64,000 nucleotides of DNA. Origin: an uncultured Collinsella sp. (GTDB lineage: Bacteria; Actinomycetota; Coriobacteriia; Coriobacteriales; Coriobacteriaceae). Below are positions 1 to 9,766 of this stretch, piece after piece. Location: assembly GCA_900541235.1 (NCBI GenBank), contig UQIW01000011.1, positions 1-64,000 on the forward strand, given 5' to 3'. Below the pieces are notes generated by a model. The model made no database searches, was not told the DNA's origin, and saw only the letters and a program-made list of their open reading frames with translations. The translations under genes were made by a program, and so were the position numbers. Positions within the stretch are counted from its first letter, which is position 1. Each line of letters starts with the position of its first letter.

Positions 1-77
1 GGACCTGTAGCTCAGTTGGTTAGAGCGTCCGGCTGATAACCGGGAGGTCACAAGTTCGAATCTTGTCAGGTCCACCA
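1..77 (+). tRNA. tRNA-Ile (GAT anticodon)
   Basis: Cloverleaf with a GGACCTG acceptor pairing with CAGGTCC, standard D-arm and T-arm (GTTCGAATC), and an encoded CCA end. The anticodon GAT lies at 35-37. It is identical to the copy at 225-301. The gene starts at the first base of the window, so its promoter is not visible. Confidence 0.97.
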
Positions 78-91
78 CTTTCTTTCGCAAT

Positions 92-130
92 AAACACCCC
101 AGCGAGAGCCGAGTCGCCGCTGGGGTGTTT
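92..130 (+). terminator. Hairpin between tRNA-Ile and tRNA-Ala
   Basis: A 13-bp perfect stem (92-104 with 118-130) around a 13-nt loop. The T residues lie inside the 3' arm and no clean T-run follows, so it could be a weak terminator or a processing hairpin between tRNA genes. Confidence 0.5.
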
Positions 131-144
131 ATTACTGTCTCCGT

Positions 145-220
145 GGGGGTTTAGCTCAGCTGGGAGAGCGCGGGCTTTGCAAGCCTGAGGTCAGGGGTTC
201 GATCCCCCTAACCTCCACCA
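145..220 (+). tRNA. tRNA-Ala (TGC anticodon)
   Basis: The GGGGGTT acceptor pairs with AACCTCC (one G-T pair). The anticodon TGC is at 178-180, the T-arm is GGTTCGATCC, and CCA is encoded. Only four bases separate it from the following tRNA-Ile, so the two are probably one transcript. Confidence 0.97.
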
Positions 221-224
221 TGAT

Positions 225-301
225 GGACCTGTAGCTCAGTTGGTTAGAGCGTCCGGCTGATAACCGGGAGGTCACAAGTTCGAATCTTGTCAGGTCCACC
301 A
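225..301 (+). tRNA. tRNA-Ile (GAT anticodon), second copy
   Basis: Identical over 77 nt to the tRNA at 1-77, with anticodon GAT at 259-261 and encoded CCA. It is the last gene of the tRNA cluster, followed 14 nt later by a strong terminator. Confidence 0.97.
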
Positions 302-315
302 TCAAAACTGTGAAG

Positions 316-346
316 AGCCCTGAGGCGTTGCCTCGGGGCTTTTTTC
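316..346 (+). terminator. Rho-independent terminator of the tRNA cluster
   Basis: Ten-base-pair stem (316-325 with 331-340, one G-T pair) with a 5-nt loop, followed directly by a T-run at 341-345. Confidence 0.9.
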
Positions 347-373
347 TTGTCTGCGATAAATCTCATTTTGGTT

Positions 374-403
374 TTGTGTGCTGTGCGAAAGATTGGGTAG
401 TAT
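374..403 (+). promoter_or_regulatory. Candidate promoter for the 461-1831 genes
   Basis: TTGTGT at 374-379 and TAGTAT at 398-403 with an 18-nt spacer, located between the tRNA terminator and the first coding start. Match quality is modest. Confidence 0.3.
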
Positions 404-460
404 AGCTATTCAATGCGGCAACCCTGCCGCGTGTTAACCGCTACGTACCGGAGGTGTTCC

Positions 461-961
461 ATGGTTCGTGTCGACATAGAGACCATCGTCATGGCCGCCG
501 GTCCCGTGCCATCGCTTATCGTGCTTCGCGAGCGCTGCAGTAAATCGGACTCGCCCGCGCCGTTGCGTTCCCTTTCCATTCAGACTGGTTCGTTTGAGGC
601 TGCTGCCATTAGCCGTGGCATCGATAGTGGCCGCGCCGAGCGCCCGATTACCCATGACCTGCTGCTCGATACTGTTAGCGCCCTGGGCGCCAAGCTCGAG
701 CGCATCGAGATCGTTCGCGCCGAGCCGCCGGTGTTCTACGCGACGATCGTTGTGCTGGTCGATGGCGACGAGCGCAAGATCGACGCCCGCCCCAGTGATG
801 CCATTGCCCTTGCCGTGCGCAGCAATGCTCCCATGTTTGTGGAGGATGACATCATGAATCGCTTGGGCACTGTTTCTACCCATGCCGAGGAAGTTGACGA
901 CGAGCAGGAGTTCGAGAAGTTCGACGAGTTCGTCCATACGCTCTCCCCCGATGATTTCTAA
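461..961 (+). CDS. Bifunctional nuclease (BFN/DUF151) family protein
   Basis: A 166-residue protein. The open frame extends upstream, but ATG 461 is chosen because GGAGG lies about 6 nt before it. The central part matches the BFN/DUF151 fold: a conserved stretch around LPITHDLL, then EIVRAEPPVFYATIVV, then DARPSDAIALAVR, which is the hallmark motif of the family. The C-terminus is a short acidic tail (DDEQEFEKFDEF). Family members have been reported with RNase and DNase activity, but the physiological role in Actinobacteria is poorly defined, so the function here is a family assignment only. The stop codon abuts the start of the next gene, which implies an operon. Confidence 0.88.
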   Translation: MVRVDIETIVMAAGPVPSLIVLRERCSKSDSPAPLRSLSIQTGSFEAAAISRGIDSGRAERPITHDLLLDTVSALGAKLERIEIVRAEPPVFYATIVVLVDGDERKIDARPSDAIALAVRSNAPMFVEDDIMNRLGTVSTHAEEVDDEQEFEKFDEFVHTLSPDDF

Positions 962-1351
962 ATGCGGGGCGGCCAGGTTGCGGAGCGTTCGCTGATGGCC
1001 GGCGGCATGTCTGCCGAGGCGGCGGCTATCGCGCGTGAAGCCCAGATGCGCTCGGAGGCATCCGAGGCGGCTCGCATTGCCTATGTGACGCAGGCCCGCA
1101 CGCTTCGTGAACGCCGCGGCTCGTTTATCAAGATGGTTGTCATCTCCGTCCTTGTCGCGGCAATCTGCTCGCGCCTTCGTGGTACAGTTGGTGCGCTTGG
1201 GTTTTCGATCTCTACGGGCCTGGTGATCTGGGGTGTGGTCGACGCGGTAATGCTGACTAGTCAGATCAAGGTGCTCGACAAGCGCGCGATGGATATGATG
1301 CGCGCCCGCGACGCTGCCGCTAAGATCGCCGCCGAGGCACAGGAACTGTAA
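962..1351 (+). CDS. Small membrane protein of unknown function
   Basis: A 129-residue protein starting immediately after the upstream stop. ATGs at 995 and 1007 are alternative starts, and none has a clear Shine-Dalgarno site. The first ~50 residues are Ala/Glu/Arg rich and probably helical. Two hydrophobic segments follow (about residues 57-72 and 77-97), then a charged helical C-terminus. I do not recognise the family. Its tight coupling to the BFN gene suggests co-expression, but no shared pathway can be deduced. Confidence 0.7.
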   Translation: MRGGQVAERSLMAGGMSAEAAAIAREAQMRSEASEAARIAYVTQARTLRERRGSFIKMVVISVLVAAICSRLRGTVGALGFSISTGLVIWGVVDAVMLTSQIKVLDKRAMDMMRARDAAAKIAAEAQEL

Positions 1352-1381
1352 CGACGCCGGACTCGATGGGAAGGTCTAAAG

Positions 1382-1831
1382 ATGGCACAGGATATGCAGG
1401 ACGCCGGTAACGTCTCCGCCGAGCTCGACGCCATGGTGTGCGATCTGATCGGCGCCTTCTTGGACGACCTGGCCGCGGGCGAGAACCCGGGCGTGGTCGT
1501 GGCAATCGAGGACGCTGCTTCCAACCGATATCTGGCGGCGCTCGACGAGGACGGCGAAGAGGCGTGCCTGGAGGCGGCCACCAACTTTATCTCCGAGCAC
1601 AAGATGGGCCTTAAGGACGAGGGCCTGGGCCGCATCGCCCGTTACGCCATCGGCTACACCGGTTGTGTCGAGATCGATGGCGGCTACCATGACGCCCTGC
1701 TCGTGAGCTTCTTCGAAACCACGCTCGAGAGCGGCTTTTCGGCATACGTACTGTACGAGGGTGTGGGCGCCGGCGATGGTTTTATGTGGAGCGACCCTGA
1801 ACCTGCAGGTGAGGAAACCCCTCTAATCTAA
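1382..1831 (+). CDS. Conserved-looking cytosolic protein, unknown
   Basis: A 149-residue acidic protein with no membrane segment or signal peptide. A GGAAGG-like site precedes ATG 1382. It appears to be a compact alpha/beta protein: a helical N-terminus (residues 10-35), a VVVAIEDA strand, a helical middle, and a C-terminal GYHDALLVSFFE/FSAYVLYEGVGAG region. I do not recognise a family. It is the third gene of the 461-1831 run and ends about 118 nt before typA. Confidence 0.68.
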   Translation: MAQDMQDAGNVSAELDAMVCDLIGAFLDDLAAGENPGVVVAIEDAASNRYLAALDEDGEEACLEAATNFISEHKMGLKDEGLGRIARYAIGYTGCVEIDGGYHDALLVSFFETTLESGFSAYVLYEGVGAGDGFMWSDPEPAGEETPLI

Positions 1832-1948
1832 AATCGCTAAAATAAACGAGTTTTCGGTAAAAGGCTCAATATTCCCGCTGAGCGTTGTGTTGCTGGGCGG
1901 GTCGCATACGCGTGCCGGTTGTATATAGATAGAAGATAGGGGAACTAC

Positions 1949-3787
1949 ATGCGCGTAGACAATCTGAGGAACATCGCCATCATCGCTCACGTCGACCACG
2001 GCAAGACGACGATGGTCGACAAGCTCCTGCGTGCCACGGACGCCTTCCGTGCCAACCAGCAGGTCGAGGACCGCGTCCTGGATTCTAACGACCAGGAGCG
2101 CGAGCGCGGCATTACGATTCTCGCCAAGAACATCTCTATCGAGTACAAGGACGTTAAGATCAACGTCATCGACACTCCGGGCCACGCCGACTTTGGCGGC
2201 GAGGTCGAGCGCGTGCTGCGTATGGCCGACGGCGCCCTGCTGCTGGTCGACGCCTTTGAGGGCCCCATGCCCCAGACCCGCTTCGTGCTGCGTCACGCTA
2301 TCGACACCGGCCTCAAGATCATGATCGTCATCAACAAGATTGACCGTCCGGGTGCTAACCCCGAGAAGGCCTACAACGACTGCCTGGACCTTATGGCCGA
2401 CCTGGGCGCCACCGACGACCAGCTTGAGTTCGCCATGGAGCACGTGGTCTACGCCAGCGCTATGAATGGCTTTGCCCGCCTTGATCCCAACGACGGCAAC
2501 ATGGACATGTATCCGCTGCTCGATATGATCATCGACGACATGCCCGCGCCCGAGGTTGACGAGAACGCCCCGCTGGCCATGCAGTGCGTGACCATCGACC
2601 ACTCCAACTTCGTTGGTCGTATCGGCATCGGCCGCGTGTACTCCGGCACCATCCACCAGGGCGACCAGATCCTGGTTGTCAAGAACGACGGCTCCAGCGC
2701 TACCGCCACCGTCAAGCAGCTCTTTACCTTCGACTACCTGGGCCGCACCGAGTGCCAGGAAGTCGGCGCCGGCGACATCGCCGCTGTCGTGGGCATCGAC
2801 CGCACCGATATCGGCGATGTCTACACCGATCCCGAGAACCCCGTCGAGCTCGAGCCCATCGAGATCGACCCGCCGACCCTGTCCATCGTCTTCGAGGCTT
2901 CGACCTCCCCGCTCGTCGGCCGCGACGGCGACATCGTGGGCGCCCGTCAGCTCAAGGAGCGCCTGTTCAACGAGGCCGAGAACAACGTGACCATGAAGAT
3001 CGAGGAGCTCGAGGACAAGAGCGGCGTCGAGGTCTCGGGCCGCGGCATCCTGCACCTGTCCGTCCTGATGGAGTCCATGCGCCGCGAGGGCTTTGAGTTC
3101 CAGGTCGGCCGTCCCCGCGTCCTGTTTAAGAAGGACGAGAACGGCAACAAGATGGAGCCTGTCGAGCAGGCCGTCGTCGAGTGCCCGGACGAGTACTCGG
3201 GCAAGGTCGTTGAGGTCTTCGGTACCTCCGGCGGCATCATGACGAGTATGGACACCTCGGGCATCGTGACGCACCTCGAGTTTAAGATCCCGACCCGCGG
3301 CATCATGGGTCTTAAGAACCGCATCATGAATGTCACCCACGGCGAGGGCGTGTTCTACCACACCTTCCTGGAGTATGGTCCCTACGCCGGCGAGATCGGC
3401 AACCGTCAGAACGGCGCCATGATCTCCATGACCACCGAGAAGGCCGTTGCCTACGCTCTGGGTACGCTGCAGGAGCGCGGCCAGCTGTTTGTTGAGCCGG
3501 GCACCGAGTGCTACGAGGGCATGATCGTGGGCGAGCGCAGCAAGGCTGGCGACATGGTCGTCAACATCGCCCGTACCAAGAACCTGGGCAACCAGCGTTC
3601 CTCGACCTCCGATATCTCCGTCCAGCTGGTGCCGCCCCGCACCTTCTCGCTGGAGGAGGCGCTGGAGTACATCGCCGACGACGAGCTGGTCGAGATCACT
3701 CCCAAGAACATCCGCCTACGCAAGCGTCTGCTCAACGCCACCGACCGCAAGAAGGCTGCCGTCCGCGCCGGCCAGGTCAACAAATAA
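1949..3787 (+). CDS. typA: GTP-binding translation factor TypA/BipA
   Basis: A 612-residue ribosome-associated GTPase of the EF-G superfamily, the usual length for the family. Visible GTPase motifs are AHVDHGKTT (P-loop, about residues 12-20), the switch-region RGIT, DTPGHADF and NKID. The domain II/III regions and the C-terminal BipA-specific domain (EVFGTSGGIM, RGIMGLKNRIMN, NQRSSTSDI) are all present. ATG 1949 is preceded by AGGGGA. TypA is implicated in ribosome assembly and stress or low-temperature growth. A strong terminator follows, so typA probably ends its transcript. Confidence 0.97.
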   Translation: MRVDNLRNIAIIAHVDHGKTTMVDKLLRATDAFRANQQVEDRVLDSNDQERERGITILAKNISIEYKDVKINVIDTPGHADFGGEVERVLRMADGALLLVDAFEGPMPQTRFVLRHAIDTGLKIMIVINKIDRPGANPEKAYNDCLDLMADLGATDDQLEFAMEHVVYASAMNGFARLDPNDGNMDMYPLLDMIIDDMPAPEVDENAPLAMQCVTIDHSNFVGRIGIGRVYSGTIHQGDQILVVKNDGSSATATVKQLFTFDYLGRTECQEVGAGDIAAVVGIDRTDIGDVYTDPENPVELEPIEIDPPTLSIVFEASTSPLVGRDGDIVGARQLKERLFNEAENNVTMKIEELEDKSGVEVSGRGILHLSVLMESMRREGFEFQVGRPRVLFKKDENGNKMEPVEQAVVECPDEYSGKVVEVFGTSGGIMTSMDTSGIVTHLEFKIPTRGIMGLKNRIMNVTHGEGVFYHTFLEYGPYAGEIGNRQNGAMISMTTEKAVAYALGTLQERGQLFVEPGTECYEGMIVGERSKAGDMVVNIARTKNLGNQRSSTSDISVQLVPPRTFSLEEALEYIADDELVEITPKNIRLRKRLLNATDRKKAAVRAGQVNK

Positions 3788-3814
3788 GCGCTGGGCTTTA
3801 TAGCGACTAACAAG

Positions 3815-3849
3815 AAAGGGCGTCGACCATCGCGGTCGGCGCCCTTTTT
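3815..3849 (+). terminator. Terminator after typA
   Basis: The GGGCG-TCGACC arm pairs with GGTCG-GCGCCC around a short loop, followed by TTTTT at 3845-3849. Confidence 0.92.
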
Positions 3850-4209
3850 GTGCAGTGGACAGGTTCGTTTGCACCACAGCTGGGGCGGTTATCCCTCCGA
3901 GCGGCTTTCCGGTCAAAGTTAAGTTGTTTAAACATATACATAATTCTACAGAATATAACTGCTTTAATGCAAACCCGTTAACAGGTAAATACCAACTGGT
4001 ATTAAATTAAAAGACCTCTTTACCTGCGGTTTACATGACTGGTATCTATATTATATTTTATGCATTGTGGCATAGACGAACCGTCTTAGAAGTTGCTCCC
4101 CAATGGGTTCTTGCAATGCGCTAGGCAGGTTCATGTTGATGTTGGGGTTTGTGTTCGATCCGACGATTCGCCGTATTCCACACTGTGTTGTAGGAATTAG
4201 GGGACAACT
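3850..4209 (+). other. AT-rich leader region of the pilin locus
   Basis: A 360-nt gap with no convincing gene. Bases ~3915-4075 are conspicuously AT-rich for this genome. A promoter candidate lies inside (see 4030-4057), leaving a 5' leader of roughly 150 nt. No riboswitch or T-box fold was recognised. Confidence 0.6.
4030..4057 (+). promoter_or_regulatory. Promoter candidate for the pilin locus
   Basis: TTTACA at 4030-4035 and TATATT at 4052-4057, spacer 16 nt, in the AT-rich region. Both boxes are close to the vegetative consensus. Confidence 0.5.
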
Positions 4210-7200
4210 ATGGACGCACACCGCTCGCGGTCGCTGGGTATGGCGGCCCTGGTCTTCATTTTGATTAGCCTCACCGCCGCTGTTTTTCACGGCGCAGCCC
4301 CAGTGCGCGCCGAGGACGTGACGACGCCGACGCCGATTGTGATCAACGGCGATACGGCGGACGTTACGGTTGGGCTGTATGCCGATAAGGGTCGTCAGCA
4401 GCCTCTCGGTAAAGAGGGCTCACCCTCGATTACGACAGCCGATACTATCTACGGTTTTATGGAAGCTCGTTTTTCATGAGAATTGTGGGCCTACACCTGA
4501 AAGGCTTGAGACGATTTATACCTTTCCCGACTCGATTGTTGTGAACGAGAACGAGGGCGGTATCTTAAGGACGGATGATACCGAGAATGCACAAAGGATG
4601 GGAACTTGGTACATAAAGGATAACAAGGTCGTTTTTAATTACGATGCCAGCTATCTCAGCGGTCATCCCTCTTCGCTCTATGTGCGCGTCAATTTCGAGT
4701 TTGAGCTTAAAGACAAAGATGTAGATGACGGCGAAAAAGTCGAACTGAAATTTCCAGGCGTTGGCGAAACTGTGCCGATCGAGATTCAAGATGGCGCAGT
4801 TGATGGAAACAAATCAGGTGTCTTTTCCTAAGATAGCAGTACCGGAAATGCCAAGATAACTTGGACTATTAATCTGAGTGTTACGTCGCACGCAACGGAT
4901 GTAAAACTGGTCGATACGCTCGGTGACTACCTGGACTTTGAGCAAAGCAGCTTCAAGCTCGATGGAAATCCTCTTGGTTCGTCCGTGAGCATCGAAGAGC
5001 GAACTGCAACGTTGCCGCTAGGTAACCTTTCTCAGGGCGACCATACCGTTACCTACGAAACGACAGTTAGCAAGAACTTGTCTCTTTCTAATGGCACACC
5101 TACGCAAGGTAGGAATAGTGTGCAAACAACCTGGGGAAAAGCAAATCACCAACAATCTCTTACGATTAAAGGGGCGTCGGAACCGTTTCAATACGACATG
5201 ATTCAAAAAGAGGCTGGCTCCGGAACATCGTCTGTCATCACTTGGAAGGTTGTGCTCAACAGGGGATCTCTCAAGGCCGATATGTCTGGCTACACCTTTA
5301 CCGACAAGCTCGATGGCAAGCAGGATTATATTGGCAGCTATACGGTCTACAAGGGCGAGACCGCCGATGAAAAACGAAAGATCGATGAGGAAATGCTGAG
5401 CGAGTCAGGGGATTCATTTAGCTATACGTTTAATCCAAAAGAGGGCGATCGGTATGCGACCTACTGCATCGTCTATCAAACTAAGCTGAAAGATGAGAAT
5501 TCCTACGAAAAAGTTAGTAACACGGCAAGTGTGAAAAAAGAAGACTCCGGTCTGCCCTCTGGTGAAAGCACCGCATACTACATCCGTCCTTGGACGGGCA
5601 AAACCATTAGCAAAACGCTGCTTAATCCGGATGAGGCATCTCGGACCGGAAAAGCAACTTGGCAATTACGCGTAGAGCTCCGTGATTACGTAAATGCGAA
5701 AAACCCAACATCCATTCTTATCAAAGATACCATGCTGGCGGCTTGGAAGCAGACTATGGGGCCGGATACCTCCGATGGCCCTTCACATGTAATTACCATT
5801 GGGGGTACCAAACTGGACCAAGGTACCGATTGGACGTTTGCGGGTGGTGAAAATCCGTCGCAGAACAGCAACCAACACAACTGCAATATCCAAATAACCA
5901 TTACGGATAAAGTCAAAGAAGCGCTTGATAAGTCCCCCGAGGTGGTTATTACGTATAAAACGGTGACCGATGCACTTCCTGGTTGGTACTCCAACTTCGC
6001 CTCTGTCGACGGGTTTAGCGGCTATTCTGATTTTGTCTTTTACTATGTTGAGGGCGAAGCGGAGCCTTCGGTTGAGAAGAGTGTAAAAATAAATGAAGAC
6101 GGCTCGCAAGCACGGTGGGATGAGACGTTTGACTGGAAATCAGTGGATGGCTCGAACGACAAAGGTGCGTGGATTGTCGACTGGACTGTCTATGCCAATC
6201 GAGCTAAGACGCCTGCCGGTGAGTATTATGGCGCTGGCAGGCTCAATGGCAAGGATGTCGTTGTCAAAGATGAGCTTCCTGAGGGAATGAGTTATATTCC
6301 CGGCTCGGCTAAATATTCTTTGTATTCAAATCCCTACGGGACGGCGGTGCCCGGCCGCGAATGGGAACATGAGAGAGAAAAAACCGAGGTTTCGGATGTC
6401 TTGCTGACGCCTGCTGTCGATCGCCAGATGGTTGCGTTTTCAATTCCAACGGAAAAGCTGGGCAATAATACAGGGTACGCAAAGCTGACGTATTCGACTG
6501 CTGTTAAAAGGTCGGTAGTCGATACGTCAAAGAATCTCGGCGAGCTCACGAACTCGGCGAGCGCAAGCTCAGATGGTAAAGAATTTAAGGCGGACTCTGA
6601 TACCGTACAGATCAAGAACGACGTATTGTCAAAGACAGGTTCGTCGGTAAGTAATAGCAAGCGAATTCAATACACGATTTTCGTTAATGAATCGGCACTA
6701 GACTTAAAGGTCGGAACCGACTACCTCGATCTGTTCGATGTGATGGATTCTAAGTGTACGTTTATCCCCTCGTCGCTTAGCGTATCTGAGTGCGATAACG
6801 GCGATTGGCGTGTGCTGACAAAAGAAAAATACAGAGCGACTCTTGACTCGATTGGCGAGGGCGCTGGAAAGCAGCAGCGATTGACGTTGGGGCTTCCCGA
6901 TGAGAAATACCTGAAAGTCGAATATGAAGTTCTGTCCGGTGAGTCTGGTACAGTTTCCCTTTCCAACGAGGCGCAGCTTGAAGGTGTTGCAGGCGGGTAT
7001 GTGAAACACGAGCGTGAATATGACATAGATGCCGGCGCATAGGGAGGCGGAACGGGGCACGGCATTGTGGTCCACAAAGTGGATGAAAAGGACGTTGCCG
7101 CGCCGTTGGCTGACGCTACGTTCACACTCTATGCGATTGACATGGATAAGGCGCAGGGCAGTGCCGGCGTTGAGGGCGCAAAGACGTTTTTTTCTGACGG

Positions 7201-7951
7201 AACGACCGGCTCTGACGGAAGTGTGACTTTTGGAACGAGTTCGGAAACGAGTTCGGACGCCATGGCTTCCTGCAAGCTTTACTGCCTCGAGGAGACGACG
7301 GCGCCTCCTGGATATCGCGTCGCCCAACCAACATGGATTCTGCTCAAGGGCAATGCGCCCGAAGAGCAATACGAGCAAGCCATGAACAAGGCGAAATCTT
7401 TGCTTGATGCCGATACGGAGATAACGTCAGATGCAGAGATTTGGGTGTATGACGCGCCCCTTGAAGGCAAAGCGACGATAAAAGCAAATAAAGTGCTTAA
7501 AGGCGGAACCTTCAGGGAAGGTCAGTTCTCGTTCGCGCTTAAGGACGCCGAGGGCAAAGTGCTCCAGACGGTGACCAATAATGACAAGGGAAATGTCTCC
7601 TTTGACGTCAAGTACAACAAGGCGGGAATCTATACCTACACCATCTCCGAGGTCGAGCCCGAGGGTGCCATCGACCATGTTAAAGATCACATCACCTATG
7701 ACACGACCCCGCGCAAAGTCACGGTTGAGGTAACTAATGGCACGGACCAACTCAACGCCGTAGTTGCCTATGGCGATGGCTCTCAGGATTCGCCGACCTT
7801 TACCAACAAGTATTCGACTACGCTACCTGAGGCGGGCGGGGCTGGTTTGACTATGACGTATTTAGCTGGTGCTTCGATGCTGTGTTTTGCCGCGACGTGG
7901 ATGCATGCTCGCCGCCATCGTGATCTTGATCGGAGTGGTCGTCGTGAGTAA
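4210..7951 (+). pseudogene. Large LPXTG-type pilin/adhesin, frameshifted and with two in-frame stops
   Basis: ATG 4210 follows TTAGGGGA. Restored, the protein is about 1246 residues. It has a signal peptide (hydrophobic core about residues 11-28, ending near APVRAED), a long beta-rich stalk of adhesin-like repeats, a SpaA-type Cna-B domain from about 7067 (VHKVDEKD...PLADATFTLYAID), a pilin isopeptide-linkage (Spy0128/FctA-like) domain around 7480-7830 (GTFREGQFSFAL, YTYTISEVEPEG, PTFTNKYST), then LPEAG with a hydrophobic helix and Arg-rich tail. Lesions: a T5 run at 4470-4474 puts the start out of frame (removing one T restores it), TAA at 4829-4831, and TAG at 7040-7042. Each stop is in the downstream frame with clear coding sequence on both sides. 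Total length minus one base is divisible by three. Whether it is a true pseudogene, a slippage-switched gene or an assembly error cannot be settled from the sequence. Confidence 0.85.
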
Positions 7952-9596
7952 AGTGCTCCGTCATATGTTGGCCGTCGTGGTGATGTCCATGGCCGTCGTC
8001 TTCGCTTTTGCGATCGCCCCTGGAACGGCCCGTGCTGCCGACACCGGAGCCATTACGGTGGACGGTACAGTCGCGACACGTTACGACGCGTACCAGCTCT
8101 TTTCGGCGACCGTTGTCGACGATGCCGATGCCGACCAAAAGGTCGCAACTGATGTAGCGTGGGCGAATGACACGGTTCGCCAAGCTGCCCTTCCCGTGCT
8201 TCATGATGCAGGGCTTGATAACTCGGCATCGACGGCGCAAGAGGCTGCCGAATGGATGAATGCCGACGGGCACATGACGACCACGCTAGCGGCAAAGCTT
8301 ACCCGTGCGATTTACAATGCCGGTGCGCCTTCCGTGGCCCTTAACGCGGGCACGACGGCCGAGCTGCCCTGCGGCTACTGGCTCATCGTCGCCGACGATG
8401 ACGCCATTTCCCAGGGCGAGGCTGGCACCGTGCCGATCATGGCCCTGGTGGGCGGCAGCGCCGTCACCGTCAAGCCCAAGGCCGCGACCCCCAAGGTGTC
8501 CAAGCACGTGCTGGAGGACAGCGCCGCCGCCTGGCAGAAGGCCGCCGACGCCACGGTCGCCGACGACCTGTACTGGCGCCTCTCTGCCACGGTCCCGGCG
8601 GGCCTCACGGCCTACGACACCTATACGGTGCGGTTCGTCGACACCATGAGCGCGGAGCTCGACCCCTCCAAGGTCGCCGCGAGCATGCGCGTGTACGTGG
8701 CGGCGGGCGCGGACGGCGGCTTCGACGCGGTCCAGACCGACAAGGACGGCCGCGTCGGCACCGAGCCCGCGAAGGGCTGGACCGACATCACGGCCCAGTG
8801 CGCCACCAAGGTAGCGGCGGACGGCAAGACCTTCACCGTGCGCACCGGCGACCTCATCGCCGCGCTCGGCGGGGTCGACGCCTTCACCGCGGGCGCCCGC
8901 GTGGTTGCTGTCTACGATGCGCCGTTGGGGGCCAGCTGCAATAGGGGCGCTACCAAGGGCAACCCCAACGAGGTCTGCCTGCGCTACCCGCGCTCTCCTC
9001 TCGCCGACCAGTCCGGCGACGCCGGCTTCACCCGCACGCCGAGCGATGACGCGTGCGCCTACACCTGAGGACTCAGTCTGATCAAGCGCTCAAGCTCGGA
9101 CGATAAACCGCTCGCGGGCGCCAAGCTGCGCATCATCGATGACCGCGGGCGCATCCTAACGACCGACGGCTCGTGGTCGACGGATGCCGCCGCGTGCGTC
9201 ACCACGGGCGCGGACGGCCATATGGAATTGAGCGGTGTGGACGCGGGTGTCTACACCGTCGAAGAGGTCGCGGCTCCCAAGGGATACACCGCCTTTGAGG
9301 GCAAGCGAACGGTAACGGTTACGTCCGAGGGATTGGACGTTAAACAGGTTGCAGCCGCGAAGCCCAAGGTGACCGTGTCGGCCGAAAGCCCTCTGCGGGT
9401 TGATACCGCTGATGCCGGGACGGGTTCGATTGAACTGTCGGTGCTCAACACTCCAAGCAAAGAAGCAAGTCGAGGCTTTATGCCCTCGACGGGAGATAGA
9501 ACGTTGGTGCTGGTGGCGGCTTTGGCTGCCATCGGAGTGGCGGCTATTGTTGTCGCGCTCGTCATCAAGCGGGGAGGCGGTCGTCGTGAAAAATAA
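7944..9596 (+). pseudogene. Second pilin (isopeptide type), interrupted by in-frame TGA
   Basis: GTG 7944 is chosen because GGAG lies 8 nt upstream and the start overlaps the upstream stop (TAA 7949-7951), indicating translational coupling. A signal peptide follows (hydrophobic about residues 8-25, cleavage near ARA-AD). The N-terminal pilin domain includes DAYQLFSATVV and GYWLIVADDD. A middle domain has YDTYTVRFVDTM, and a C-terminal Cna-B domain has PLAGAKLRIIDD and VYTVEEVAAPKGYTAFEG. The sorting signal is MPSTG followed by a hydrophobic helix and KRGGGRREK. TGA at 9066-9068 interrupts the frame after CAYT, just before the Cna-B domain, which continues in the same frame to TAA 9594-9596. 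Without readthrough the product would be about 374 residues and would lack the wall anchor. The order of a large tip-like protein then a smaller pilin resembles sortase-assembled pilus operons, but no sortase follows. Confidence 0.85.
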
Positions 9597-9702
9597 TTGC
9601 CCCCCTGCTTAATGGCGTGCTGCCTCCGTAGCGAGTGACGCACAGGCCTACCGACCTGATGATCATTGGTTTTGAAAAAGTTACTAGAGAACCCTCCAAG
9701 AA

Positions 9703-9745
9703 AAGCGGGGCACCCGGTCGACATGACCGAGTGCCCCGCTTCGTT
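9703..9745 (+). terminator. Terminator between convergent pilin and 9788 genes
   Basis: Long stem: AAGCGGGGCAC...GGTCG pairs with (C)GACC...GTGCCCCGCTT around ACAT. T-rich sequence follows on the plus side and an A-rich stretch precedes it, so it can serve both strands. Confidence 0.8.
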
Positions 9746-9766
9746 TGTTGGTGCAAAGTAACCTGG

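Noticed and set aside
1..301. Part of an rRNA operon spacer
   Set aside because: tRNA-Ile/Ala pairs suggest it, but the cluster ends in a terminator followed by protein genes and no rRNA sequence is seen.
1823..3361. A 512-codon open frame on the minus strand opposite typA
   Set aside because: Antisense shadow of a GC-rich gene: Leu/Val/Asp/His-biased sequence, no ribosome site, and typA on the other strand is unambiguous.
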